64,000 bases of DNA, from assembly GCA_025201375.1 (NCBI GenBank), contig JAIWZP010000005.1:124001-188000 (forward strand). Reading direction: 5' to 3'. A program made the position numbers and the translations under genes. Shown piece by piece: positions 55,401-64,000 of the stretch (positions are counted from its first letter, which is position 1; each line of letters opens with the position of its first letter). The DNA is from Gongronella butleri (Eukaryota; Mucoromycota; Mucoromycetes; Mucorales; Cunninghamellaceae). Below the pieces are notes generated by a model, which had not been told where the DNA came from, searched no databases, and saw only the letters and a program-made list of their open reading frames with translations.

Positions 55401-56370
55401 GACGCGTGCTGGCGTCAGAGATCGCCGGCGGATCGACACTATACGCATCCAGCTGGCTCAAATAGTACGCGTCGCAATCAAATGGCGCTCGCGTTTGTTC
55501 CTGCTGCGCCGTCGTGCCAGACGTTGTGCGCTAAAACGAGGGAGAAGAAAAAAAAATAGTGAGCACATCACGTATTTTTTCCCTTTTTTTTTCTATTTAT
55601 CCCAATTTTCCCTTTTTTTTATCCTCATTTTTTTTTTTTTTTTTTTTTGCTTTACACTGTGGCGCGCGGACGACGCGTCGCGCGGCAACTCCAAGTCGTC
55701 GATGTCCATGCTCGTGTCGGATGCCGAATCGTTTTCTGGCCGTGCCCAATGATCACCCTGCAGCGGATCTTGCTGCAAAATCTCGCGCCACGACGCTGCC
55801 GACACTGAAGCAGCCGGCGCGTCCTCAAAACCAGCCGGCAACGTGTACGGCGTGGATAAAGGTGTCGTTGAAAGCGCAAGCAAGAGCGCAAGCATGTCGT
55901 ATGCAAGGATGCGTTCCTGAAACACCAAAAAAATCAAGAATCAGCCCATGTTTGCGCGTCTCGTAATCTATATAAATGTCTCACTGTGGGCTGAACACCG
56001 GCAAGGCGTTCCAAATAGGCAGCCTTGAGTGTCGTCAGCGCACGTGCACGCTGGTCGTGTCCTTTGATGGCGAATTTTTCGGCGAGACTTGGACAAATAA
56101 TGCGCATGAGCTGCGTCTCCCTCCCCCCCTTCTTCCATACGCTTCTCTCTTACTTGCTGAACCGCTCGTCAATAGAATTCTCCTCTGTGCTCGTCACTTT
56201 TTGCTTCCTAAGCATCGACTTTAGGGCTGCGACATTGACATTCTATAATAAACAGATCAAACATAAGCATTCTTACTTGCTGATTGTCGCTTTTTCAGCC
56301 TTCTGACTACCGTGTCGCTCGTAATGTGGAACCCCAGCTGCCAAAGCAGGTCATCAACGCTGGCTGCCAT
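52476..56370 (-). CDS. Gamma-tubulin complex component 5-like (Spc97/Spc98 family)
   Basis: A subunit of the gamma-tubulin ring complex that nucleates microtubules. Downstream exons join in frame: 55985-56087, 55656-55916, 55281-55530, 55036-55193, 54733-54967, 54571-54669, 54277-54502, 54056-54218, 53261-53983, 52948-53172, 52765-52890, 52476-52703. The region DRWIYHGSLADDYAHEFLVARN leading to LPSDERYWEDGHVL matches the GCP5 pattern. PSFVQKILYVGKAVVLCQAL and the C-terminal GRIP2 part (LRLKRAKYALENKVRLTR, LRMRLIWYINALWRYAMI, DDMIAMHRQYLDNLIDKCL) are typical of GCPs. The 5' end is unresolved. The first Met (56370; MAASVDDLLWQLGF) and the exon ending at 56153 are both protein-like, but the natural splice between them (donor 56276, acceptor 56243) gives a stop in every phase. 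An alternative Met is at 56214. The gene product is ~930-970 aa. Confidence 0.85.
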
Positions 56371-56639
56371 ATGCTCTAACGCAAGAAAAGAAGAAAGCGC
56401 GAAAGAGAGGCGAAAAAAAACAGGAACGCGACATTGTCTTTAAATCCCGCTGTGCGCTCTTGCTTCAAAGCTTGTTAAAGGCCGCGCATGTTCCTTCCCC
56501 AATGATCGAATGCCCGAAAAACGTAATTTGCGCATTTAAACACCATTTTTGAGTAAAAGCACCAAGTTTCTCATGCTAATTGGAAATTGAGAGCGACTAT
56601 GTGATTGGGCTTGTGACCAGTCGCAAGCCGGATTAGAGC
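56371..56639. other. Intergenic, GCP5 promoter side
   Basis: A short spacer with no gene between the GCP5 start and repeat DNA. Confidence 0.4.
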
Positions 56640-57310
56640 TGCAGCCAGCTTGTCAGATCTTTGGACAGCGCGACGCACAAATCCAAAAATTGGCCGTGCC
56701 GAGCCCCCGGGGGACAGAAGAAAAATGAATCACCAGAATTATGCCAAACTCCCGTGCAAGAAAAAGAGCATGGAGAAATCATGGAAAATGCCAAAAAAGA
56801 GTGGCATTAACCTGCTGGTTGACGAGCAATTCGTGATTTTAAATTTATCTTTAAAAGCGATTTTCTCCGCAAAAACGCGTCGATAAAGCCCCGCCGACGC
56901 GTTCGCTAGCAAGAGACACTTCCAGGTGCATGAATTGAATAGGAACAGGCGCGTGGAAACCGACGTGTGACGCAGCTTATCGCGCGTCAAAATACGCCTA
57001 TGATATTGAAACCGCGTCAAAAATGCCAAAAAATCACTTTTTTCATTGATCATCGATGTGTGCCTACGCTTCAATTCACGCTCTTTCTGATGATATAACT
57101 TTCAAGACGCTGCGGTTAATCTTCGTTAACTTTACCTTGAGACGAAAAATTGCAGTTTTTCGCACTTTACGCCACAGCCTGCCCTTGGACCCAGGTTTTT
57201 ATGTCATTTCTATCAGTGAAGACACACACTTTTAATTTGTGGATAAGTGGCGCGACGATCCGAGGGCCTAAAGTTTGCTGATTTTCAGGACATCATCCCG
57301 AGGTGGGCGC
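56640..57310 (+). repeat. Dispersed repeat family R2, second full-looking copy
   Basis: Matches 51330-52080 over nearly its whole length, in the same orientation: AACCTGCTGGTTGACGAGCAA, GACGCGTTCGCTAGCAAG, GGAACAGGCGCGTGGA, AATCACTTTTTTCATTGATC, GCACTTTACGCCACAGCC and CGACGATCCGAGGGCCTAAA. No ORF of interest. Confidence 0.7.
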
Positions 57311-57349
57311 GCCACCGTGGAACCATCTGATCGACGCGCGTCCGCGAGC

Positions 57350-57690
57350 TCCTAATCAGATCGGCACGCATCAATGGAAGCAAAAAAATCGAGACGACAA
57401 GTATTTTTTGCTTGTTGGACTGATATTCCAGGCACCCTGAAGGCAGCGCACCACCAATTGATTATCATCATGCCGCTGCGCCACCTTGGACCTATGGTCA
57501 GGTAGACGTCCCACCAAGCAAACACCCACGGTGGCGAAAAAATCGAGCTGCCTCGCGCTTTTTCTCTTATTACGCTCATTTTCTAGGCATCGTGAAGCAG
57601 GCGCGCTACCACTTGCACATCATCTGGCCAGTGCATCATCGCAGACCTCTCATCAGGCAGGCGCGGAACCAAGGTAGCCTCTTTTACGAC
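57350..57690 (+). repeat. Two-unit imperfect tandem repeat (~180 bp)
   Basis: A segment beginning near AAAAAAATCGAGACGACAAG (57380) recurs near AAAAAATCGAGCTGCCTCGC (57538). Both continue with a T-rich patch, a CCAGGCACC/CTAGGCATC block and CACCA...ATCATC. Non-coding as far as can be seen. Confidence 0.5.
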
Positions 57691-59335
57691 TACCAAGAAT
57701 TTTGGAGATTTGTTCAAGTCAAGATTTGGGCAATCCAAATAGATGGCTTTTTGAGTGCACTTGGCTTTGTTTTAATGATATTTGACTGGTGTTCTGGGGG
57801 GTAATTGATGCTTCCAAGTCGCATGGTAAAGTCTGAAATGCATGTCAAGTTGCTGGATTTTGAGCACTTGACGATTTTGCTGCGATTTCTCCCAGTATCT
57901 GCGGTTTGTTCTAATGCAAGTACCTCAAAAACTCTCAATTTGTAATTCTGTTCCTCCATGGCGATGAAAAATTTAATTTAGAATTGAATACTGTAAAGTT
58001 CTCACACGGTGTCCGTTGACTTAATGAAATTTTGAGATAATCGCATTTTACGTGATTTTGATCTTCGGTGGCGGCAAAAGTGCAATTATCAAGGGTTTTT
58101 TTTACTAAACGAGCGTGGCTCGAAAAAAGTAACACCATTCGATCCAAAATTAAGTTTTACATCCAAGGGCATTGCGCATAATCTTCTCAGAGCATTTGCT
58201 GGGCGATCAACAAGAGACTAAAGCCAACAAAATGCGGCTGCCCGATTTTAGACTTACAGCAAATAACATCTAGTTATCTCAATCTAGTAACCCCAGCGAA
58301 ATGGAGACTTGGAAAGAGTTCCGAGATAATATACTGCGCCTTACATCCGACAATGTCGTCTCGCGAGATCGCCATCAACATCCACATAGATTTGCAGGAG
58401 CATATTATCAAGATTATTCAGCCGCCGCAAGAAGCACCCGCCGTGATATTGCTGGTACAGCTGAAGGTACAGTAAACCATAATGCCTAGTTAAAGACGAG
58501 CGATACATACCATTGTATTTTGTTTTTTAGTCACAGGAAACTGTTTTTCGCCACGAACCCGTCCAGGTGACCAATAAAAGTCGCGGATACTTGGAAATTC
58601 GGCGATGTCACGATCAATGTGAAATAAATATTTGAGACCGGCGCCCTTGTGGGGAGTGACCAACCGCGTATGACATCTTCATCATGTCTATGAGATGAAA
58701 AAAAGTGAGCATCTATGATTCCTTGACAATGCCGACTTGTTGGTGGCGTGAATCGTGTTCCTGCCGGGAGATAGCCACAAATGTCTAAAAAAATAAAACC
58801 AAGAAGAAAGTTAGCCGTGTAATCACTCTTTGACTAACCATAGTAGTTTGCCTTCAATTGTGACAGCCAATGCTTGCTTATACAGTGCACGCTTCCTGTG
58901 CAGGCCGCTCCTTCACATCGTTTTGTATGTGCATCGCGATTTGGTAGGTTGAGAGCGTCGGATCGGCCTCGCTGCAAATTTCAAACAATTTTTGAACGTC
59001 CCATTTTGGTGGTGGGGCCAACCATGGAAAAATCCGTGGCTTTCGAAATCGTGCTTGCAAGCCATCTAGTGGTCGCAATTGTACTTTGAATTGCTAGCCA
59101 AGTTGATCGTAAGTGAGCGTGGGATCAATTGAAGCATTGCATCAGGAATGGACTCAAGATGAACTAACTGAATTGATGATAGATCTACTCAAAGAGCAAG
59201 AACTCGTCACGCAAGCCCTCGTTGAGGAGCACAATGGCTGCATCCGCGTCCGCAAGGAAGACTCTCTTCGCTGGAACCATCTCCCAGCAACGTCCCGCGC
59301 TTTAACCTCCGCTGACCTGTCCACCCTCGCACGAT
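57691..59335. other. Accessory DNA, no firm gene
   Basis: AT-rich DNA with scattered ORF fragments. A minus-strand frame at 58878-59078 (KWDVQKLFEICSEADPTLST) and a plus-strand frame at 59113-59337 (ELTELMIDLLKEQELVTQAL) look protein-like but have no complete gene structure. They may be transposon remnants. A two-exon candidate is listed separately. Confidence 0.4.
58353..58635 (+). CDS. Doubtful two-exon small ORF (72 aa)
   Basis: Exons 58353-58466 and 58531-58635 join in frame to 72 aa, starting MSSREIAINIHIDLQEH and ending RGYLEIRRCHDQCEINI. The intron has a usable donor (GTACAG) and a good T-rich acceptor (GTTTTTTAG). Against it: the sequence GAAATAAATATT...GAGACCGGC around the stop recurs at ~59660, so the 3' part is repeat DNA. 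An overlapping frame from 58301 (62 aa) competes. No family recognised. Confidence 0.22.
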
Positions 59336-59515
59336 GACATCTGCCGGACCATCCACCCCTCGCGCTTCTACATCTGCCGTGCACCGCTCGCGCGCGCTGC
59401 CACGTCTGCCCGTCCATCCACCGCTCGCGCTTCTACATCGGCCGACCGGCCACCCCTCGCGCTACTATATCACCCGCCGGTCCATTCACCCATCGCACTA
59501 GCACATCAGCGCCAT
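59336..59515. repeat. Minisatellite of ~35-60-bp units
   Basis: Five diverged units of the type ACATCTGCCGG...CCATCCACCCCTCGCGCT stand head to tail. This GC-rich block contrasts strongly with the AT-rich DNA around it. Confidence 0.65.
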
Positions 59516-59904
59516 AATAAATATTTTTTTTCATGCACATCCATATATTTATTCCACTCTTTGCCGTTAAAGTACCGTCAAGCTCAGTGTGATTACAGTA
59601 TGACGAATAACAAGCCCGCTTTGTGTGGGCGTCCAGCGAGGGTGTGTAAAAGTCATGTGAAATAAATATTAGAGACCGGCCACTTTATTCGATTGGCGAA
59701 AACGATCCCAAAAAAATAGAAACCCATCATTGCGCGCCATCCAGTAGCCGCAGAACTCCAGCAATGGGCTCATTTGAGCGAGAAAACTTGAATATTCTAG
59801 AATTGCCGGCAAACGGTTTTAAAAATAATATATTCATTGAAAAACGGCCAAACTACAATAAATAATAAATAAGCACCTTTCCATACATCGCGACAAATAT
59901 CTGA
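59516..59904. other. Spacer with tail of R2-like repeat
   Basis: At ~59725-59790 the end of an R2-like repeat is recognisable (CATTGCGCGCCATCCAGTAGC, then GGGCTCATTTGAGCGAGAAAA). The same tail precedes foldback copy 1 at ~37.5 kb. No gene. Confidence 0.4.
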
Positions 59905-61330
59905 AGTACACTAAAGCGTGAGAGCTGCTTTTGTGCGCAAGGATTGGGCCCGCCTGTGGTGTAAATTTCAGGGGCACTTGTATCGTAAGAACTCGGTCAA
60001 ATCGCGCTTTGTAATAAATCGGATTTTGGGAATGCCATTTTAGCGGGGGAAATTTGAAAGCTAGAGAAATTTTGCCACGCCTGTATGCATCAACTTCATG
60101 GCGTCTGCATGCACTTGGTTTTGTCTCGGAGACGCGTTCCAATGGCAAGTATTCGTTACTTTGCATGATTTTCACTAAAAGCCGCATGTTCTCAACATGT
60201 CCTCTATTCGATCCTTCTGAAATTTTGTCAGTCATAGAGGATCGCGGTGCGATTCAACTTGGTTACTTGCATCAAGCTGCTCCCATAGAGCAAAAACCAG
60301 ATAATCCAAAAAAAGAACAAAACAATCACAGCCATTTGTATGCTTTGCATCGTTTACATGTTCATATCTCTCGAAACCACGAACAATGCATATTTAACGT
60401 CGTCTTGCCATTTTCTCATATCGAGGCTAAGCGCTGCGCTGATTAGCAAACGAAAATGAGAGAAAAAAAACCCCCCCCCCATTTATTGAAAATATCAATT
60501 TTCCGTCGCTAATCTTCATTTCCAGGTAGTGGCGTAAGCTACAAAATTGCAGCTGTCATCGCGTTTCACCTATGCTGAGAGTTGTGGAGAAGATTGCCTT
60601 GAAGGAAATCACGCAAAATGCAAATAGCTCAAAAATAAGGCGATTCTCCTCTCATTTGTTTTTTTCTGGGCCCCGTAACGCGTCGCTTACAGATAGAAAA
60701 ATCTGCGCGACAACGCGCTCTATGCACAGGCCTTGATTTCAAAATATTTGATTAAGAACAATCTCATGAAAACGCGCTTTAGCTTGTTTTTATTTTTTTG
60801 GGCTGGTACAACTCCCTTGTACGTCATCCCATCGCGTTGCTACTAGCAGGAAATATGTTGCGAGCGACGCAAACCACATAAAGAACCTGGTTTCAAAGAG
60901 ATCTAGTAATGCATATGACGCACAATATGCAAAAGACTGCAGTTATTTTACTTTTCTTGGATCATCCTGCTTGTGTTGCATTAGCTCCACATAACAAAGT
61001 TGAATCGCAACTCGGTCTTCTGTGACTGACAAAAATTCAGAAGGATCGAATAGCTGCATGTCGAGAACACGCGCATTTTAGTGAAAAACATGCCGTTCGA
61101 GGATTACTCGCCATTGGGACGCGTCGCCGAGACAAAACCAAAGAGATAGAGATGCCATGATGCTGATGCACACGGGCACGTCAGTATTTACCGGTTTTTA
61201 AAAAAGCCCCTGCTAAAATGGCATTCACAGAATGGGATTTTTTACAAAGTGCAATTTGACCGCGTTGGTGCAATATAAGTGCTAATGAAATTTACACCAT
61301 AGGTGGACGCAATCCGTGAGCACCTCGGCT
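59905..61330. mobile_element. Foldback element, copy 2 (long inverted repeats)
   Basis: Same family and orientation as 37665-39260. The left arm begins near GAGAGCTGCTTTTGTGCGCAA, and the right arm ends near GTGAGCACCTCGGC. Shared left-arm blocks are GGGGCACTTGTAT, GGTCAAATCGCGCTTTGTAA and GAAATTTTGCCACGC. Shared core blocks are GCTACAAAATTGCAGCTGTC and CATGAAAACGCGCTTTAGC. No transposase ORF. Its age is unclear: arms and copies have diverged well below identity. Confidence 0.7.
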
Positions 61331-61949
61331 GCTTGCGAAGTCAAACGTAAACAAGGGATAGCAAGTTATTTTGTCCGAAAATGGTCTTTTACAGTACTCA
61401 AAAATTGGCTCTGTTTTGAGAACTGCCAAGTTTGGGTCCATATTTCGCGCTCGATTGCGCGTCTATCGACAATTGCTAGCGAGAATGTAGGCAGCAGGTT
61501 CGCGGTTGTCAACGAATTCATCCGTGAAATTCGATCTTTTGGCGGGGGCGTGTTTTTTTCTCTGTGCATTCACGAAAAACTTGGTCTCACGCCGACGTCA
61601 CTGGCACCATTTGAAAGCCAAGGCCAAGAAGCATCATCGGCTCCGCATGGTCAACCGTAGATCCTGCATTCAATGATGCGAAGATCATAAAAAAAGACAA
61701 AATCAGCACGCGCCATGTGTCCAACTTGCCGAGACGTGATTGGGAAGAACAGGCATCAAGTCTGCAATGCCTTTTTATTGTAAATGTCTACGTGTGGTAT
61801 GCAAAAATGGATTCAAAGAAAGAAAAAAAAAGGAGCTATACAAAGGGGAACGGAAAGCAGTGAAAAGAGAATTGCGAGTGCGAGTGTGTTGTGAGGGTTG
61901 CGCTTTTGACGTGCGTGTCGTACGGTCCAGAGGAAAAAAAGGGGGATGT
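61331..61949. other. Intergenic, no gene seen
   Basis: A spacer between the foldback element and the mitochondrial ribosomal-protein gene. No gene or RNA recognised. Confidence 0.4.
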
Positions 61950-62240
61950 TTAGATCTTGCGGCCGATGACCTCGTAGCCACGGTCAGGCTTGTTAGCCTG
62001 GAGCTGTTCCTTTGTGGGAATAGCGTCGACATTTTCGACGTGGACGAGTTCCTTGATCTTGAGAATAGAGCCTGCGGTGCTGGCATTAACGGGGTGATAG
62101 GTGGTCTGCTGCAGGCGGTACAGGCCAAGCGTGTGGGCAGCCGCTCGGTGGTCCTTGGGAAGACCAATTGGCGAGCGTCGCAGCGTAATCTTGTAATACT
62201 TGGCGGCCGTGGTTGTACTGGAGAAGAGGCGCTGCTGCAT
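61950..62240 (-). CDS. MRPL33: Mitochondrial ribosomal protein uL30m
   Basis: A large-subunit protein of the mitochondrial ribosome (bacterial L30 family; yeast Mrpl33). A single-exon ORF of 96 aa. After a short N-terminal MQQRLFSSTTTAAKY that may act as a presequence comes the L30 signature: YKITLRRSPIGLPKDHRAAA, HTLGLYRLQQTTYHPVNAST and GSILKIKELVHVENV. The length fits. Unlike the three cytosolic ribosomal-protein genes in the window it has neither an intron nor a GGAT array. It is followed downstream (minus-strand sense) by repeat DNA, and its promoter faces the EBP2 3' end. Confidence 0.93.
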   Translation of the reverse strand: MQQRLFSSTTTAAKYYKITLRRSPIGLPKDHRAAAHTLGLYRLQQTTYHPVNASTAGSILKIKELVHVENVDAIPTKEQLQANKPDRGYEVIGRKI

Positions 62241-62536
62241 GGTGAAAAAGGCGTGTAAACAAAGAGAAAGAAAAGAGAGAAAGAAAAAAGAACAACAGGC
62301 AAAAAAGCGACAAGAGGCACAATTGGGCACTCTTTCCCCCCTCCCTCTCTTATGCGTCGGACATTGGAAAGCCCCGGCTCGGGACGGTGGCTTGCCCCTT
62401 GCCTTTTTCTGGTGCGCGCAGTCGCCGCGGGTCGCGTGTGGGGATGCATGAATCGATTTTTATTGCCAATGTAATGGAAAAGGGGGTGGGAATGCGCGAA
62501 AATGTTGAATAAAATAGTAAAAAAGATGAAATTGAC

Positions 62537-63614
62537 CTACTTGCGGCCCTTTTTGTTGGCACCGTGGTTGCTGTTCTTCTTTTTGTTCCAGCCGCCAATG
62601 TCGGCCGAGCTCTCTGCGGTGTTGGACTTGTGATGTTTGCCGCGTTTGCCACCAAAGCCGTACTTTTTGTCCTTGAGCTGGCGCTTTGTGGGCTTGCCGG
62701 GCTGTTGTGTCTTGGCCTTTTTCTTGGCCGACGCGTCCTCCAACGCAATGTCAAAGTCCGTGTCTGTCGTCAGATTTTCGCCAGCATCCTTGCGCTCTGT
62801 AAAGAAAAAAATGGGTTAAATCCAATTGTTTCATGCTCAATTGGACGCAATCTTACTTCGCTTGAGCAGCTTGATCTTGTCCAGCATCTGGGTCTTTTGC
62901 TTTTGTCGCTCAATCTGCTTTTCCACCTGCACCTTCTTGCCAAACTTCTTCAATTGGCGCTGGCGACGGGCTTCCTCGGACGCCTGTTGCTTGGCCGACT
63001 CGTCGAGTAATCGTTGGCGCACCTTGGCCATGTGTTCGTCGCTCTTGAGCATTTCCGCGTAGTAATCGTCGGGGCGCGAGAAGGGGACGTTCATCGCCTT
63101 GAATTTATCACGAGCGATGCGCGCAGCCTCCAATGCCTGCTGATAAAATGCCACTTCGCGTGCCATATCGAGTTCCTGGCCCTCCTTGGTCAAGTCCACC
63201 TCGACAGGCTCGGACGACGTGACCTCCATGGTCTCAATCCATGGCAACGACTTGAGCTTGAAGCGATCCAGCAAGCGCAGCATGCCAGCCTACAGAAAAC
63301 AAGAAGAAAGATGAAATTTCGATACCATTGGCGCCGTCAATTGCTCGTTTTACCTCGTCGTTCTTGGGGATATATGTCGCCTGGGCCTCGTTGTCGTCGT
63401 CCTGGTCGCTCTCGACATCGCTGAGTACCGCCTCGGGAAGATCGGCCTGCGCATCGGCATAGACGCTGCTGCTGCTGCTGTCGTCGTCAGAGTCGTTGGG
63501 CGCTTCCTCTTGGATCAGCTCGGCGGGCTCCTCTTGCACAACCTTGGTCTCCTCTTTGGTCTGTTTGCGCGCAGCGTGGCGCTTGGCCTTTTTTGACAGC
63601 GTGTTGGCGGCCAT
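62537..63614 (-). CDS. EBP2: EBP2, rRNA-processing protein
   Basis: A nucleolar protein needed for 27S pre-rRNA processing and 60S assembly. Exons 63354-63614, 62857-63289 and 62537-62796 join in frame to 317 aa. The N-terminus is Lys/Glu-rich then acidic with a Ser run. The EBP2 core spans ~95-230 with LPWIETMEVTSSEPVEVD, DMAREVAFYQQALEAARIAR, LNVPFSRP-like FKAMNVPFSRPDDYYAEMLK and HMAKVRQRLLDESAKQQ. A coiled, basic stretch (RQLKKFGKKVQVEKQIERQK) follows. The C-terminus ends KKYGFGGKRGKHHKSNTAES then GGWNKKKNSNHG, the standard EBP2 tail. It is divergent from the incomplete gene at 63836. Confidence 0.95.
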
Positions 63615-63835
63615 AATATGAAATAAAAAGAAGAAAAAAAAGTTAAAAAAGAGAGGGAGGAAGAGAAAAAAAAAAAGTGAATTGACAGCATGAAATTCAG
63701 CAAGCCACCCCTTTTGAGAGCGCATTGGGGCTCCGCCATCTGACCCTCCATTTTCAAAAAGATGAAAACAAAAAATGTCCCTCCCTCCTCTTCTTTTTTT
63801 CCTCTTTCCTTCATTTTCCACGTCTTTATTACCCC

Positions 63836-64000
63836 ATGTCCTCGCTGCTTCAACGCTCGCTGACAAACTCGACTCGCGCGTGGGCCACGCTTGCTCGACC
63901 ATCCATTACGTCGCCTGTTGCTCTTGGTAAGCTTGTTTTTTTTTTGACAAAATAATAAGAAAAATTGTCAAAAAGAGTCGACTCACGAGTTTTATTTTGT
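63836..64000 (+). CDS. First exon of an unknown gene, probable mitochondrial precursor (partial)
   Basis: Exon 63836-63924 starts MSSLLQRSLTNSTRAWATLA, a basic, Ser/Thr-rich, acid-free stretch typical of a mitochondrial presequence. It ends at a consensus donor (GTAAGC at 63925), and the intron runs past the window end. Sixty-odd bases of T-rich leader DNA precede it. The mature protein lies outside the window, so its identity is unknown. Confidence 0.6.

Noticed and set aside
58878..59078. Minus-strand frame resembling part of a transposase
   Set aside because: Too short, no catalytic motifs and no inverted repeats nearby; kept only as a remark in the accessory region.
61740..62258. 172-codon plus-strand ORF opposite mitochondrial uL30
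   Set aside because: It overlaps a clear ribosomal-protein gene on the other strand and shows no domain.

Overview
The window is nuclear DNA from a fungus, most likely an early-diverging (Mucoromycota-like) lineage. This rests on the combination of fungal genes (DEF1, DAP1, NVJ2-like, CMC1), short GT-AG introns in nearly every gene, a GCP5-type gamma-tubulin complex subunit, and compact gene islands separated by repeat-rich DNA. The species cannot be fixed from the sequence alone. Coding exons are fairly GC-rich; introns and spacers are full of A and T homopolymers.

Layout. 0-9 kb: La protein and a BAR-PH-ArfGAP-ankyrin protein from a shared promoter, ribosomal protein eL31, an SMP-domain lipid-transfer protein, tRNA-Met. 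9-13 kb: a small plectasin-type defensin gene, a broken cysteine-containing gene, and a tandem-repeat block. 13-25 kb: a GATA-type zinc-finger protein, eL20, a small unknown gene, a SAM methyltransferase and NOP2. 25-29.4 kb: accessory DNA with an apparently intact Tc1/mariner element (26159-27492) inside a region dense in TACAGTA/TACTGTA. 29.4-36.5 kb: DEF1, a secreted S28 serine peptidase, ribosomal protein uS19. 36.7-39.6 kb: repeats, including a long foldback element. 39.7-50.6 kb: CMC1, a steroid 5-alpha-reductase-like enzyme, a Myb-like protein, DAP1, an F-box/LRR protein, a J-domain protein, ethanolamine kinase and a secreted double-psi beta-barrel protein. 52.5-56.4 kb: GCP5. 56.4-61.9 kb: repeats, including a second foldback copy. 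61.9-64 kb: mitochondrial uL30, EBP2 and the first exon of a gene running off the end.

Most genes are housekeeping: ribosome and rRNA biogenesis (eL31, eL20, uS19, NOP2, EBP2, La), mitochondrial assembly (CMC1, uL30m, probably the J protein) and lipid metabolism (NVJ2-like, DAP1, reductase, ethanolamine kinase). No operon or defence island is seen.

The points most worth a second look are: (i) the defensin with a Kex2-type Lys-Arg site; (ii) a GGAT-repeat array, always on the sense strand, in a long intron placed at the start codon of all three cytosolic ribosomal-protein genes; (iii) introns with an A-tract near the donor and a complementary T-tract near the acceptor; (iv) two copies of a roughly 1.5-kb foldback element and a dispersed repeat family; (v) the TACAGTA-rich region hosting the Tc1 element; (vi) RFX-type X-boxes in promoters. 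All exon boundaries were derived by hand from splice signals and reading-frame continuity; no database search was possible.
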